From Selaginella tamariscina (taxonomy: Eukaryota > Streptophyta > Lycopodiopsida > Selaginellales > Selaginellaceae): 64,000 bases of DNA. The translations under genes and the position numbers were made by a program. The stretch covers positions 124,001-188,000 of the forward strand of contig PUQB01000244.1 of assembly GCA_003024785.1 (NCBI GenBank), read 5' to 3'. The notes under the pieces are model-generated. The model made no database searches. It had not been told where the DNA came from and saw only the letters and a program-made list of their open reading frames with translations. How positions within the stretch are numbered: position 1 is the stretch's first letter; each line of letters opens with the position of its first letter. Below are positions 47,393 to 59,895 of this stretch, one piece after another.

Positions 47393-48365
47393 CATAGTTT
47401 TTACTATGACTCGACCCTTTACTTTGGGGTTTGATTGTTGTTACCTACTGGATTATGTGACGAACCCTAGATGTAGAAGAAACAGGCCCGCATAGTGCAC
47501 TTGGGTATCTAGTGATGGTCCAGCCGGGTGTCGTTAGGTATTTGCAAGAAACTCTAGGCGAAACTAGCACTTCCATTTAGAGAACCCTCCCCGTTTTAAC
47601 GTTCCAGGTTAGGGTTCTTCGCAAATTATAACTTATCAAAATAAGGGTTAGGGACACCCCTAGGGTTGACCTAACCCTAGGGCTGCCCTAACCCCACGTC
47701 CTAAACCCCCCCCTAGGGGTTAGGGTTAGGTTTAGGATTAGGTTAGGACAACCAATTTTCTCTAAGGGCTGGCATTTCCGTGCCAGCCCACTTACTCACT
47801 TAGGTAAACAGGGGGGTCCGTCACATAAATAAGGTAGAGTATATGTAGTGAGGCTTCCTGGGTTCAAGAGAGAACTCGTTAACCTCCTACCGGTGTAAGC
47901 TAAGCTTGTGTCGTCAAGGTGCAACCCTCTGTTGTGCCGCCCAAACTTCCACACGATAAGGGTACAACCCACCCTAGGGTTAGACTATCCTTATCGTTGG
48001 CAGGATCTTGCCTTTGAGATAGGGGCATGTCACTTCCAAGGAGTTAGTCAAATTCCTTGGTCCAAAAATCTGCCCGCAAGCTCAAAGACATTGCTCGAGT
48101 TCACGTTCCGCAAAACTAATGGTTGAGGCCTTGCTCGGCCGCCTCAACCACGCCAAGCTAGGAACGACACTAAAGCTCGGCTAGTCCATGTATCCTGATT
48201 CACAAGGTGAGTCTCGTTTGTGACTTAGTCAGCTAGGGGTTGATTTCCTAAGGCTTGGGTTCCTAATACGGGTTACTTTACTAGGTTCTGTGGGTTTTCA
48301 AGAGAGGGGATTCCAAGTTGGCACTGGCAAGCCGCCTTTGTGGCACCAGGTAAAAACTCTGACAC
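47393..48365. repeat. Unclassified interspersed repeat, copy 1 (telomere-like inner block)
   Basis: Starts around CATAGTTTTTACTATG, a small palindrome. It runs through a block of CCCTAA/TTAGGG-like units (about 47640-47760), then GTGCAACCCTCTGTTGTG, and ends near TTTGTGGCACCAGG. A diverged second copy lies at 49037-49850 in the same orientation. No protein domain was found. It might be the remains of a retroelement end, but this is not shown. If so it is an old fossil with many differences between copies. Confidence 0.5.
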
Positions 48366-49036
48366 CCCGGAAGAAGTCTTTGCCCTCGAGGACAAACTAT
48401 GTACATTTTAATAATTTTTCTTTAGAACAAGTTGCTTTAAATATCCTCTTACTTACTCCTTTAACTCTTCAAGTGAGTGTACTAATATTTATCCACATAC
48501 AAGGGCCCTCTTTAATTGTGTCACATGAAACACATGATGTAGTTATACTCACTCAGGCAACCTCAACTTGTAAGCTACAACATTGATTTTCTCAAGGATC
48601 TTATATGGACCTATTGGAGCAAATAGAATATGGATTAGGGGATCCTTAAGAAAAGAAATAACATAGATTACTTGTAAGATTTCACACATGTATGTACAAT
48701 ACTATGCAAGAGTGGATGGGGGAAATGACCAAGTGTTAACTCAGGACCTTTTGCATTTAAGACTGAGAATTTAAGGGGACCAACACATTAACAACCATTA
48801 CAACCACAAGAAGATTCATTTAATGTAGAGGATGGTATGTACTTTTGTATATGTGTGTATGTGTATTTTCTAATTTTGTATATTTGATAGAAGAGGATCA
48901 TTATGTTTTTGAAATTACAAAAGTTGAAAACATAAAGAGGCATGAGGCAAGTTTAAAAGTAAATTTTAAAATAGTTAATAGTTTAAATAAGTTGGTTATA
49001 GTTTTTTACTTATTAGTCAAAGCATAATATCTATCA

Positions 49037-49850
49037 TAGTTTTTACCATAACTCCTCTTTACTTTAGACGTTAATTGTTGTTACTTATTATACTATGTTG
49101 ATGGACCATAAATTAGTGCACTTATGTACCTGGTGATGGTTTGGTCGGGTATCATTAAGTATTTATAAAAAAATTTAAGTGAAGCTAGAACTTACATTCT
49201 AAAAAATTCACCCTTAATTTTGACGTCCCAGTTAGGCTAATTGGTTAATCCAAGAACACCCTTAAGGTTGACTTAACCCTAGTGTTGCCCTAACCCACGC
49301 CCTAAAAAACCCCACCATCTTTGTAGGGTTTAAGGGTGGGAGTTAGGTTAATTAAACTTATCTTATTAACTAAGGGCTTGGAATTTCATGCCAACCCACT
49401 TACACATATAGAAAGAGAAGGGGGGGGGGGCTCCATCACATAAATAAGGTAGAGTACGTAGGAGTGAGGGTTTCTGGGTTCATTATTGAGTCCGTTACTC
49501 TTCTCCCAATACAAGCTCTAGCTTGTGTCGTCAAAGCACAACCCTCTGTTGTGCTGCCTCAACTTCCAGATAATAAGGTATGTCCCACCTTCGGGATAGC
49601 TCACCCTTAACATTGACGAATCCATGACTAAAAGGTCTTGTCGAAATGCACATTCCAAGGGACGAAGGTTGAGGCATGTCTCCAACCTCCTCCTCCAGGT
49701 GTGGCACTCACAGTTAAGCAAGGCACATCTGTGTCCTTATCCAACTGTGGGCATATGGTCTTATTTGACAGGTTCACGTTACCCAATTCTTAAAAGTTCT
49801 AAAGTTGGCATTTAAAGGTCACGTTTGTGGCACTTGGTGCAACTCTTGAA
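49037..49850. repeat. Unclassified interspersed repeat, copy 2
   Basis: Same order of landmarks as copy 1: CATAGTTTTTACCATA, TTAACCCTAGTGTTGCCC, GCACAACCCTCTGTTGTG, and TTTGTGGCACTTGG near its end. The divergence from copy 1 is large, which suggests an old duplication or two old insertions. It is non-coding. Confidence 0.5.
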
Positions 49851-52173
49851 TCTAAGGGTTATGGCATGATAGCCCACATAGTGTCATATGAAGGTTAGAC
49901 GTCACATGATACAACACTCGAGACACACCCTTTGAGGTTGTGTCATGGGTTTGTCACCAAGGAGTTGGATACTTTAGCAAATAAGCATACTTGTGCTTCA
50001 CTAGGATGCTAAGCCTTGGGCATCCTTTCAAGGGAGGTTAAGACTCGTAACTAAGTGTGCTTTGGCACACTTGGCTAAGGAGTGTTCTTCTTAGGATATA
50101 AGGGTTGAACAACCTAAGCTCATTAGAAAAAGCCTTTTTATAAGGCACTCGCAATGTCATGTATTTAAGGTTATTTAAGCTTAACCTTAGGGAGTTTGCT
50201 TAGCAAAACACTCATGTTCACCTACGACACATACTCATGTCCTTACTAAGTACTAGCCCTAGGTCTAGGGTATGACTTGGTCACTCAAACCCTTAAGGGT
50301 TAGTTGTGATTCAAGATACCCCTTGTCACCCTAAAGGAATTGCTCTGGGATGAAGGTGATTTCTCAAGGGGTAAGTGATGATGCCTTATCTTTATCACGG
50401 GGGCATGTGTGAGACACATCTCATTTGTGGGGTTAAGGCATGAACATGTCTAGGTCTACTAGGATAGGATCATAAAGTCTACTCAGATATCCTTTAGGGT
50501 TTAAGGGATGGTCATTCGAAGGGACTTAGGGTAGGACTCTAAGTCTTCTGTTTAACTAGTCAAACTCTTGGGGTTATCTTAGAAAACTTAGTATTGCCCA
50601 CGCAGAAAATTGATGCTGGAAGGCCACTTTGCAGCCACATGTTAACCCTCCGGGTTAAAACTCTAATAATATTTAAAAACAAATGAAAATATATTATTGA
50701 ACAATCTTTTTTATATATAAGTGCATGTATAAGTGTGTACATAACACTATTAATCCACAAATGAATATGTATATAACAATGTAGCAATCCAACAGGAGTT
50801 TTGCGAAAGTCATATATGTGAAACCCCCCCCCCCCCTCTCTATATATATAGCACTAAATATATATATACACACACACTTGTAAATCTCTCTCTCTCTCTA
50901 TATATATATATAACCCTTAATCCCACTTAATCAGTGTTGCTTTGCATGTCTAACCAAGTTGATATGTAAAAAAAAGCTTATACATGAGTAAAGTTTCTAT
51001 CTATGTTTGATATCTTGTAGTCAATCTATTCTGCTTCACACAGGAGTATGCAGTGTGACCCATACTTTGCTCTACGTTTAAGACTTTAAATATACTTTGA
51101 CAAGCACACATGGAGTGTATTTCATAGACAAGCAGATACATATGCTTTTGTGGTATACACATTGGTATACTTTTGTGGTATACAAATTTTTCTCTTGACA
51201 ACTAGCTAAACCTCAAGTGGCACATATGGATAGTATATACTTTAAAATATACAAATAAACAAAAGAATATTCTTGAATATTCGCAATGTCATTTAATTAA
51301 TTGTAGTTTTTAAATTTTTTTAGAGAATATTAAATCGTGTGTTCTTGAAACTAGGAAATTTCTAATACATTATAAATTTAGTTTATAAATAAAAAAGGCT
51401 TGTTATAATATATTTATAGTTACTACGTCTACATGTTTAATTTAATTTATTTGATCATTTGCACATCATCTCATTGTCATTGCTTGTAATTTTGCCCATT
51501 TCAAGATTATTTTCCTACGAGTCAATTAAGCGGTGAATCAATATACGAGTCAGTCGTTGTGTGTGTGTGTTCCTGCTGTTCTAGTTTGTAGTTTTCCATT
51601 TATTTAATATATGTTTTGTGTATGTGTGATATTATATTATAAAGTGTACATACTGTTGAATAATATATTCCTAGTATGTTGTGAAGATTCGTGAGTGTAT
51701 ATGAACATTGCATATATGTGGTGTGTGTGTGTGTGTGTGGTTTATAATATACGTTTTGTGTAGTGTGTGTGTTTGTGTGTCTGTACACGCCTTCCTGCTC
51801 CGGCTTTTAGTGATATACTGTATGTGTACACATGTATGTATGCACTACCCACCTAGCCTACTGCACTTATTTGTATATGCTTTGTGTTCGTCTGTGCAGG
51901 CATATGTGTATGGGTAGGTCTGTCTGTTCTTTGGGTTATACACATTTCTCTCTCTCTCTCTCTCTCTATATATAATATATATACACACACACATAAATAC
52001 AATTGTTTTGTACAATTATATACGGCTTTTATATATGATGGTTGGTGTATGCGGTCCAACAAATTGTATCGAATATGCAGCAAACCCAAAATTGGAGTAT
52101 CACACACATAATAAATACATAAGTTACGTTTAGTTGTATACATATCCAAGCGTGTGTGTGTGTGTGTTTCCAG
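49851..52173. other. Repeat-like DNA without a recognised gene
   Basis: 49851-50560 contains many short AAGGGTTA and CCTTAAGG-type words and resembles the neighbouring repeats. 50820-50900 holds C-run, TA, CA and CT microsatellites. 51540-52160 is GT/TA-rich, and from about 52062 it matches the region 60290-60410 (GST-flanking sequence). Confidence 0.5.
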
Positions 52174-52515
52174 GTGTATGATGCTGGTACGCATCATATG
52201 GAAATCTGGCGTGGAGAAGGCAAAGGCAATAGAAGACATGAAAGAGAGTATGAAGCTGGTGGAGGCAGCCCTGGCAAAGTTATCGAAGGGAGGTCCTTCG
52301 GGGGAGACAAGATGAACTTTGCTGACGTGGGGCTCGGAGCGTTCATAAGCTGGTTTGATGCATATGAGACTGTTGGTGAGTTCAAGCTTCCCGGCCTGGA
52401 CGAGTGCCCGCACTTTCACAAGTGGATGGATGCCATTGGTAAGGAGGAGGCCGTGAAGAAGTCAACTCCGAGCCCCGATAAGGTTACCGAGTTTATGCAT
52501 ACACTCAGGAGCTAG
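52174..52515 (+). pseudogene. Glutathione S-transferase last exon (tau-like), copy 1
   Basis: After a TTTCCAG acceptor the exon encodes a C-terminal GST helical domain: KAKAIEDMKESMKLVEAALA, GGDKMNFADVGLGAFISWF, then DAYETVGEFKLPGLDECP, KWMDAIGKEEAVKKS and a stop. FADVGL..FISWF and the late KEEAVKKSTPSPDKV resemble plant tau GSTs, which join glutathione to xenobiotics. The N-terminal thioredoxin-fold exon with the catalytic Ser was not found upstream. The frame shifts once near 52293 (CCTTCGGGGG) and once near the exon start. It is probably an orphan exon, though a distant first exon cannot be excluded within this repeat-rich stretch. Confidence 0.7.
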
Positions 52516-52792
52516 TTTAAGTGTGTTTAGCTACTTAACTAATAGATTTACTTATAAAAGCTGCTTTGTTCTTATATATGGATGTAAAATTCACATTTCA
52601 CATATCATATATAATAAAAGCTTTAAAACAGTAGTCAGATGAAGAGAGATTTGTCTGTGTTCTGAGAAATCTATATACTTACTATATATATTTCTTGTCA
52701 AGTTATAGTTCTCTCTCTATGAAAAGATTAAAACAGTTTCAAAAGCTTGATTATATATATATATATATTCCATTTCTTAAGGGGAAATTTAC

Positions 52793-52839
<47 letters not shown>

Positions 52840-53164
52840 CCTAGAAGTTTTAATAAATCTGAAATTTCACTTAAACATATATTAATAAAACTTATAATTA
52901 GTTTATATTAAACTCCAAATTACAGCCAACATAAAGCTAAACATATACTTCACAATATAATATAGTTATTTAAACATTATGACATTTTTTTTAAGAACAT
53001 TTGTTATAATATTTATGATGGTTTATTAAAGCTCACTTAATAAACTTCACTTGTCTGCTATAAATTAGTTATACGATTTTACTTAATTATATAAATTTTA
53101 TATTTAACTATTATTAATATAATCTAAAACAATAGAATACACTGAAGTTTTAAATTGAAGTCTG

Positions 53165-53212
<48 letters not shown>

Positions 53213-54210
53213 AAATTACCATGATTCTACATTAGCTCACTTTTGTTAGCAAGTTATTAATATAAAATAAGATTTATTATAACTACGTTCATTATCTTAA
53301 TTTAATTTAAATGCATTTTAAATATGCATAGGGAACTTAGTATTCTAAACAATTCTTAAAATAACATAATTTACTACATCATAGATCGAAGTATTATAAT
53401 TTATAAACCGTTCTCTACATTAACAAATATAATTAGACATTTTAATTTTACTCATAGAAATTGTGTTTGTTTGTTAATGCATATAGTGAAAATTCACATT
53501 TCAGATGTAAATAAATATTATTCATTATAATATTATTATGTGTAAGGTTAAGTTGCCATAATATAAATAATTTTCAAATAGAAATGTGCCATTTGATGCA
53601 ACACAAGTAACTATAGTACAAATTTAATAGTGAGTCTAAATGAAATTAATTAAGTGAATTTTACTGATCAATGGTTGAGATTCATTCTTATCTGTAAATT
53701 TAAATACAAATCCAAAATACGGGTTTAATTATGATTCAGATTTCTCTTAACTAATGGATTAAAGAGTGCATAATTAGCTGTGTTAGAAAATTATAATAAG
53801 AAAAATTCATAACGAGAAAAATTCATCAGGTAAACTATATTATAATCGAAGATCAAACATATTAATATTTCATATAATTTAAAAGAAAAACATTATCTAT
53901 TGTAAATATTTTATCCACTAAGATTATAGTGTATTACACATCCAGAATACTAGTGTATAATTACCCAGACCAATCAAACTATATTGGCTTATACATGGTC
54001 CTATGCATATAAAATAAAGATATAGATATGTACTATATAATGTATACATTATACATTAAGTATTGTGCATGCATGCTTACTTACATTTGATTTAAATTAT
54101 ATCTTTAATATTAATTGAATTAACTTATTATTATTGTGTTATTTTTAAGATTATTGACTTTCTTATCATAATAACAAAGTCTAACTTTGGCTACTGCAGC
54201 CAATGACTTG
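52516..54210. other. AT-rich intergenic stretch with long TA repeats
   Basis: TA runs at about 52796-52838 and 53168-53210. No gene was recognised. Confidence 0.75.
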
Positions 54211-54259
54211 TGACATCTCCCAAATAGAATCGATTCTGTTTGGGAGCACTCAGATGTCA
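54211..54259. repeat. Near-perfect palindrome with outer inverted repeat
   Basis: CTCCCAAATAGAATC (54217-54231) faces GATTCTGTTTGGGAG (54232-54246) with one mismatch and no spacer. Outside it TGACATCT (54211-54218) pairs with AGATGTCA (54252-54259). Confidence 0.9.
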
Positions 54260-54263
54260 TAGT

Positions 54264-54343
54264 CATGCGACGACACAATAGTTACGTATCGCTCGAATAT
54301 GATATCATATTCGAGCGATACGTAACTATTGTGTCGTCGCATG
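54264..54343. repeat. 80-bp perfect palindrome
   Basis: The left arm 54264-54303 begins CATGCGACGACACAATAG and the right arm 54304-54343 ends CTATTGTGTCGTCGCATG. The arms match at all 40 positions with no spacer (centre ATGAT/ATCAT). Imperfect pairing goes on outward (ATGTCATAGT against AGCATGACAT). Confidence 0.95.
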
Positions 54344-54847
54344 AGCATGACATGTCTCTGTAGAAATGGTCTTTCTCGCAACGCCAACATTAAGTTTTCT
54401 GACTAAAACAATAATGCCTAAATAATAATTAAAAAATAAATCACTAGAGGTATTATACATATGTATATATATATATGTGTGTGCAACTATCTATCTAGAA
54501 TCCTTCTGTACTAATATATTGAACTCTTTTTACACAACCTCAATCTCTACAGCTACCATCTTCTTTTTAAGCTGATATAATAAGTGTATTTAGATATTCA
54601 GTCATACATACATATATGTGTGTATATACGATATGTTTAGATCTTTCTATGTGCTAATAAGCGTGTAAACATGATGTAATTACACATATATACATAGCAG
54701 ATACACACGTGTGTGTATATATAAAACTGTACCTATATATCATAGAGTATATGGCTAGTTTTCACAATTCAGGCACCCTTCCTTAATCACATTTAAACAC
54801 ATGATTATGGTATTAAGGAAACACACACACACATATTTTATTAAAAG

Positions 54848-56264
54848 TCACGTTGTTGTCTTCCACATCTCCAAATCCTTTACTAACAACTTTATATTCT
54901 CATATGAAGAACCTCCGTCCTCCTCCATAGCATTTTTCACAACTTTAGCGAGTTCCCTTGCCTTGTTCCTCAGCTGCAAGCCACTCTCTTCCAGCATAAG
55001 CTCCTCAATAGCATCCTTCAGCACATCCTTGCCCACAACTTCATCAAGGCCACAATTTGCCGTAGAAAGCCGAATAGCAATTCCCCACACGTCTTTCAGG
55101 AGCTTGCTGGTCAGCACTTGATCCCCAACTTATGGGCCGTGCTATCACAGGAACACCGGCAGTGATACTCTCCAGAGAGTTCCATCCACAGTGTGACAGA
55201 AATCCACCAACTGCACGGTGACGCAACACTCTGGGCTGTGGCACCCAATCCGTTAGCAGCCCACGGTATGCCGCGTGGTATCACTCTCTTTTGTCTTGCT
55301 CCTCAGACGATACGACGCTGTGTTTATGAAGTCACACGGTACGAGTGGTAAATGTTCCCGTACCGCCCAGAGAAACGGTACATCCGTTGACTCAAGTGCA
55401 GCAGCTATCTGTTCTATTTGGCCCGTTGGAATTGGAGCAACCGTACCAAATGCTATGTAAAGAACGGATTGGGATGCATGCTTATCAAGCCAAGAGATAA
55501 CCTCGTTAGGATCATCATCAGTATTGACGTCTTTGGCAAGCAGATGCAGTGGTCCTACGGGCACAGATTCCAGACTTGACAAGGGAGTTTAGAGGCGCTT
55601 CTTCAGTGCATATGTTGAGTTCGCCAGTACTCTGTCTGCCTTGGAGTGCGCTGCACGGCACTCACAAAAGACTCCGTGACGACCTGAGTGGGAAGTATGG
55701 GTTTACCAGCTGAAGGAGAGAGGGATAGTCTGAGATTTTCAGCTCGGAAGGCCGGATATTGTGATTAAACTCTCTAAATCTGAAATTAAATAGCATGTTA
55801 TATTAATAAAACTTTGTAGAAATTATTACCTTTGATTGTGTTTTCTTTGAGTAGCCTTGGAATGTTATGGTATACAGCCAGTTCAGATGTAGATGATGTC
55901 CAAAGGGTCACCCATGGTATACCCAGCTTTTCAGCTACATATCCACCCCATTCAACAAGGACATCACTTATGACACACGTCACTGGGCGGTTCCTCCACT
56001 GCTGCACGATATAGTCACCTAAGCCTTGAAATTCAGTGATGTCTTGAACAGCACAAGGTTGCGCTCTTGCGGTAGCTCGAGAGGCAAATCTTCGAACCTT
56101 ATGTTGGACGTTGCAGCTGGGGCTTTCTTGGACTTGGTCGAGACTTGCAGGATTGTTATTGTGCATTTTGCAGTTGAAGTGAGATGTCTGGAGAGGTGAA
56201 GGAATGGGATTTCATGACCAGGAAGGAAGAAGGGTACTCCGAGGATAGTGCTGTTGTCTTCCAT
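54848..56264 (-). CDS. UDP-glycosyltransferase (family 1 UGT), frame-broken as read
   Basis: UGTs move sugar from UDP-sugar to small molecules in the cytosol. Exon 1 (about 55830-56264) starts [20 protein letters not shown], keeping the His of the acceptor site near residue 17, and ends [16 protein letters not shown]. After an intron of about 120 bp, exon 2 has [41 protein letters not shown], and the plant PSPG box [20 protein letters not shown] then VPVIARPI and [14 protein letters not shown]. The box has CGWNSLES, one residue shorter than the common CGWNS-x-LES. The stop is at 54848. Several one-base shifts break the frame, including the G run near 55124 and one near 55640, so it is either decayed or affected by consensus errors. 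Substrate unknown. Confidence 0.8.
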
Positions 56265-57582
56265 ACCTGTAGACAAAACCTACTGTAACAAGCGTTTGAG
56301 GAAAAATTAGAGTTTCTTCTGCACGTCCCTATCAAATAGAGCATATTAATTATGTCGCCGCCGACCTCCTGCAAAACCGAGGAATAGTTACGTTGTCTTC
56401 TAACGTTGGAGCCTCTTATTTTTATTAAATTTTAAATATTCAAACAAAAGAGAAGTTTTAGAGTTAATACATTTGATTTACATATATTTATTATAAAAAA
56501 CAAGATTTTTATACATATTTTTATTTGGTTGTTTTAATTAATTCAGTAATAATACTTAAATTAATAAAAGGCCCGTTAGCTTAATTGTAAACTTATATAT
56601 TACCGTTCACCAACTTTTTAGCATGCGATTTAACTGTTGGATTTATTCTGAAATCTAAATTAAACTCATTAAATTAAGAATAATAATTATATTAAAATTT
56701 AATTAATAAATAATTATTATTTAAATAATTAAGCCCATCGAGGGTGGCCATGTCACCATGTGTACTAGTAGCATTATCTTGTTAATAAATTTTACATAGT
56801 ATTTAAAAATGAACTATTGATAATTATCATTAAGTATGATTTTTTTCATTACAAAAGATTTTTTTATTATTATTTTGGTACGAGACATAGATCCTTTTTA
56901 ATAAAAAATATAAAAATATTTCTTATAATAAATTTGATGGACAGCTTTATTCATTGTAATAAATAATAATTCTATATTACTATTAATGTAAAATTATTAA
57001 ATTTAATTAATTAAACATAAGGGGTGTTTGTAGGAAATAATAAATTTTATTTTTATTATTACTAATATAAAATTATTTAAGTTAATTATTTAACCTTGTG
57101 AGTTACAACTGTAGTGTAGGACAGCCACCAATTTACAATTGGAAAATTGTCATATCTCAGATTCTATTGTATTTACTATTTTTTGTGCTGCCGTAATTAC
57201 AACAGTTTGAATATAAACATTTGATATGTCCCGTGTTATAACTTACGATGTTGACTCACACAGTGGATTTAAATTATTAAATAGTTGAATGTGTATTATG
57301 AATTTTATAATATAAGTGTTACAGGTCTTGTTTTCGGAACTGAAGTATTGTTCATATTAATTCTTCTTTAGCAAATTAGCACATTCTGAACATGCCACAG
57401 TGGAAGGGGCCATCAATAACCATCTGCGTTAATCGATGTTATAATATAATAAATACATAATTAATTTTGAAACGATCACCAAGTTATGACACTACGTGTG
57501 TGCATGCATTATTAAACATGTATATAAACTTGTTTGTTACATTGGTTTCTCTTGTTCATTCACGTTAGTTTGTTTTTATCAG
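56265..57582. other. AT-rich intergenic stretch
   Basis: No gene or clear repeat was recognised. Confidence 0.65.
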
Positions 57583-57872
57583 ATTATCGTCTTACGAAGC
57601 TTCTTGGACTAGAGCAAAATGTGAACAGAATAATGATATACTAACGAGGTTGTGCCGTGGGTGGTACCGTTTTGAGGATTGCGAAAGACCTTGCAGAGAA
57701 TAACAAAGATTCTCGTGTGCTTGTTGTTTGCTTGTTGATAACAAAGATCACTGGTAGCGCCTTTCGTGACCCTCATCCTGGACTTGTTGGGGCTGCCATC
57801 TTCGGAGATGGTGAATCAGCAGCTATTGTTGGATCACACTCAGTTCTTGGTGTGGAGAAACCTATGTACGAG
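57583..57872 (+). pseudogene. Orphan fragment of a chalcone-synthase-like type III polyketide synthase
   Basis: The fragment reads YRLTKLLGLEQNVNRI, a short break, then [26 protein letters not shown], and [18 protein letters not shown] followed by GVEKPMYEV. This matches the middle of the CHS fold: the GCFAGGTVLR loop after the catalytic Cys region and the GDGAAAVIVGS block. The catalytic Cys, His and Asn regions lie outside it. It is bounded by an acceptor-like CAG and a donor-like GGTAAGA, yet no other CHS exon was seen. The SEITA block is replaced by a divergent LLITK stretch. It is probably a captured or left-over piece. Confidence 0.75.
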
Positions 57873-59895
57873 GTAAGAACGTTTATATGATGAGCATCAT
57901 AATATATAACATGAAAATTATTAAGTACATTTTACGAATCAAACCACAATACCACAAGCTCACTTGCCATATACGTGAGCTTGGTGTAATAATCTGAAGA
58001 AGGAGATTCCAGCCCTTGTGTCCAGCAATATTGAAGTAGCACTAAAGAGTTTACTAGGTCGAATAATGAGTTTATGACTAACCAACAGTAAATCTTACAA
58101 TTTGTGAATTCGTGATGAATCTTCAAAAATTTCTGACGAATTTCTTCATTTTGATTCATGGTGAACCTTTAAGTTCACCACAAATCAATCTTCATTGTCA
58201 TGATTCTAAAGTCGTGATAAACAATAAAATATATATATTAACTTTATTCAAGGTTGGCTCACCTCCTCAGCTCACTAATTCACCTCACCTTGGGAGAATG
58301 TCACACTCCTCCATTTTGCCACCCATCCGTTTCATTCGTTGTTGCCATGTTACAGACTTACAGCATAAATATTACTTTCAAGTTAATGATAGATATACAA
58401 TACTATTATGGCCTGGGTCTTGCGGAAGGCAGTTAATATGGACACCAGCTCCCACCACAAGAGCTCTTCCCCGATCGCCGTCCTGCTAAAAATGGTAAAC
58501 GCTTCATTAGAAGACGTGTGAAACTAGGACTAGGGACAGAAAGCAAAGAAATGAGTGTATACCAGCCGCTTCGAAATAAAATTGCCTTCCAAACTTCTTC
58601 CATATTTCTTTCCTTTTGCATACCCATGCTTTGGGAATACGTATATACTATCAAAAAGAAATTTTATACTGACATCATCTCCGAGGATGCTCTGAGGAAC
58701 TCCTTCAGCATCTACTAGAAAATACATGTTTAGTCCCTCATATCAATAAACAGAATCATTTCTGGCACCATGGAACCCCCCTGTGAATTTAAAATACTGA
58801 TGAATGTGTATGGAAGCATCTAAAAAACACACACACACTCACACCTCCACTGGCATTGGCGGCTGAATTCTCCAGAAGTGTGGTCATGCTTATGAGAAAT
58901 ATTCTAAGTTAAAAATCCATTAAAATGTAATATCTAAGTTAAGAAGAACTGATCACCTTTATAAAGGGATTGTAAGGACGATAAACTGCTTGTCCCTTGA
59001 TAATCTCATCTATGTACGAGCGCAGGTAGAGAGAGACCTGGTAAACAGACAGAAAGACAGAAAGACAGACCTGAGGATTCACACGGATGGCGCGTCGGAT
59101 TTTGTCACAAGGGGAAATTGATCATGCGGAAGACATCAAAAGAATGCAGAGACTGAATCTAAATGATATACACCTATATTATAATGTGGTTTCATAATTT
59201 TCTTATTTTGCCACATTATAAAACCTCTTTTATTTAAGAATGTGAGAAGAACACGAATAAATTAGGGTTTAGAATGGTTTAGGTAAATCTCTGCCGTTGT
59301 TTTTAACGTCCTGCACCCAGTGTTCAGTTATTTTCTTCGTAAGATTACTAAGTAATTGTGAACAGTTATAAAAAATTTGATTTTCATTAAACTTAAATTA
59401 AGTTTATTGTGAACAGTTATAAAAAATTTGATTTTCATTAAACTTAAATTAAGTTTAGGGTTTAAGTTGTTGACGTTGAAAATAAATTTAACAAAACTAC
59501 CATGAAAATACTATGGATATACGCAATACTGGTATTATCCTAAGTCTTAAATAGAATGTTCTTTTGTATTTGTTAAAGTTTAATATGAAAAATCAAGCTT
59601 TATAATTTTATAAATATAAACATTTGTAAAATTTTATTTAAAAATTAATTTGATACGCTAGATTAAATAATAAAAAATATTTAACACAATATTAAGATGT
59701 ATAAACGTATGGAGTGTAAACTGTGTGTGTTCTTATGTTATAAGTGTCATAAGTTGTATATAAACCAGCTATATTACATATGCTTACGTAATATATACAC
59801 ACCGTTTTAAAATAGTATATTCTTAAATGCAAATTGACACGCACACAATTCATACATATTGTATACATTGTGTTACTAAGAGTATGTGTTTGCAG
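57873..59895. other. Intergenic stretch with small repeats
   Basis: A 51-bp unit is repeated twice in tandem at 59355-59456 (ATTGTGAACAGTTATAAAAA). GGTGAACCTTTAAGTTCACC at about 58161 is a short palindrome, and AGACAGAA repeats lie at 59043-59070. No gene was recognised. Confidence 0.65.

Noticed and set aside
47640-47760. A telomere or internal telomeric array
   Set aside because: The TTAGGG/CCCTAA-like units are irregular, face both directions and recur in the second copy of the same repeat.
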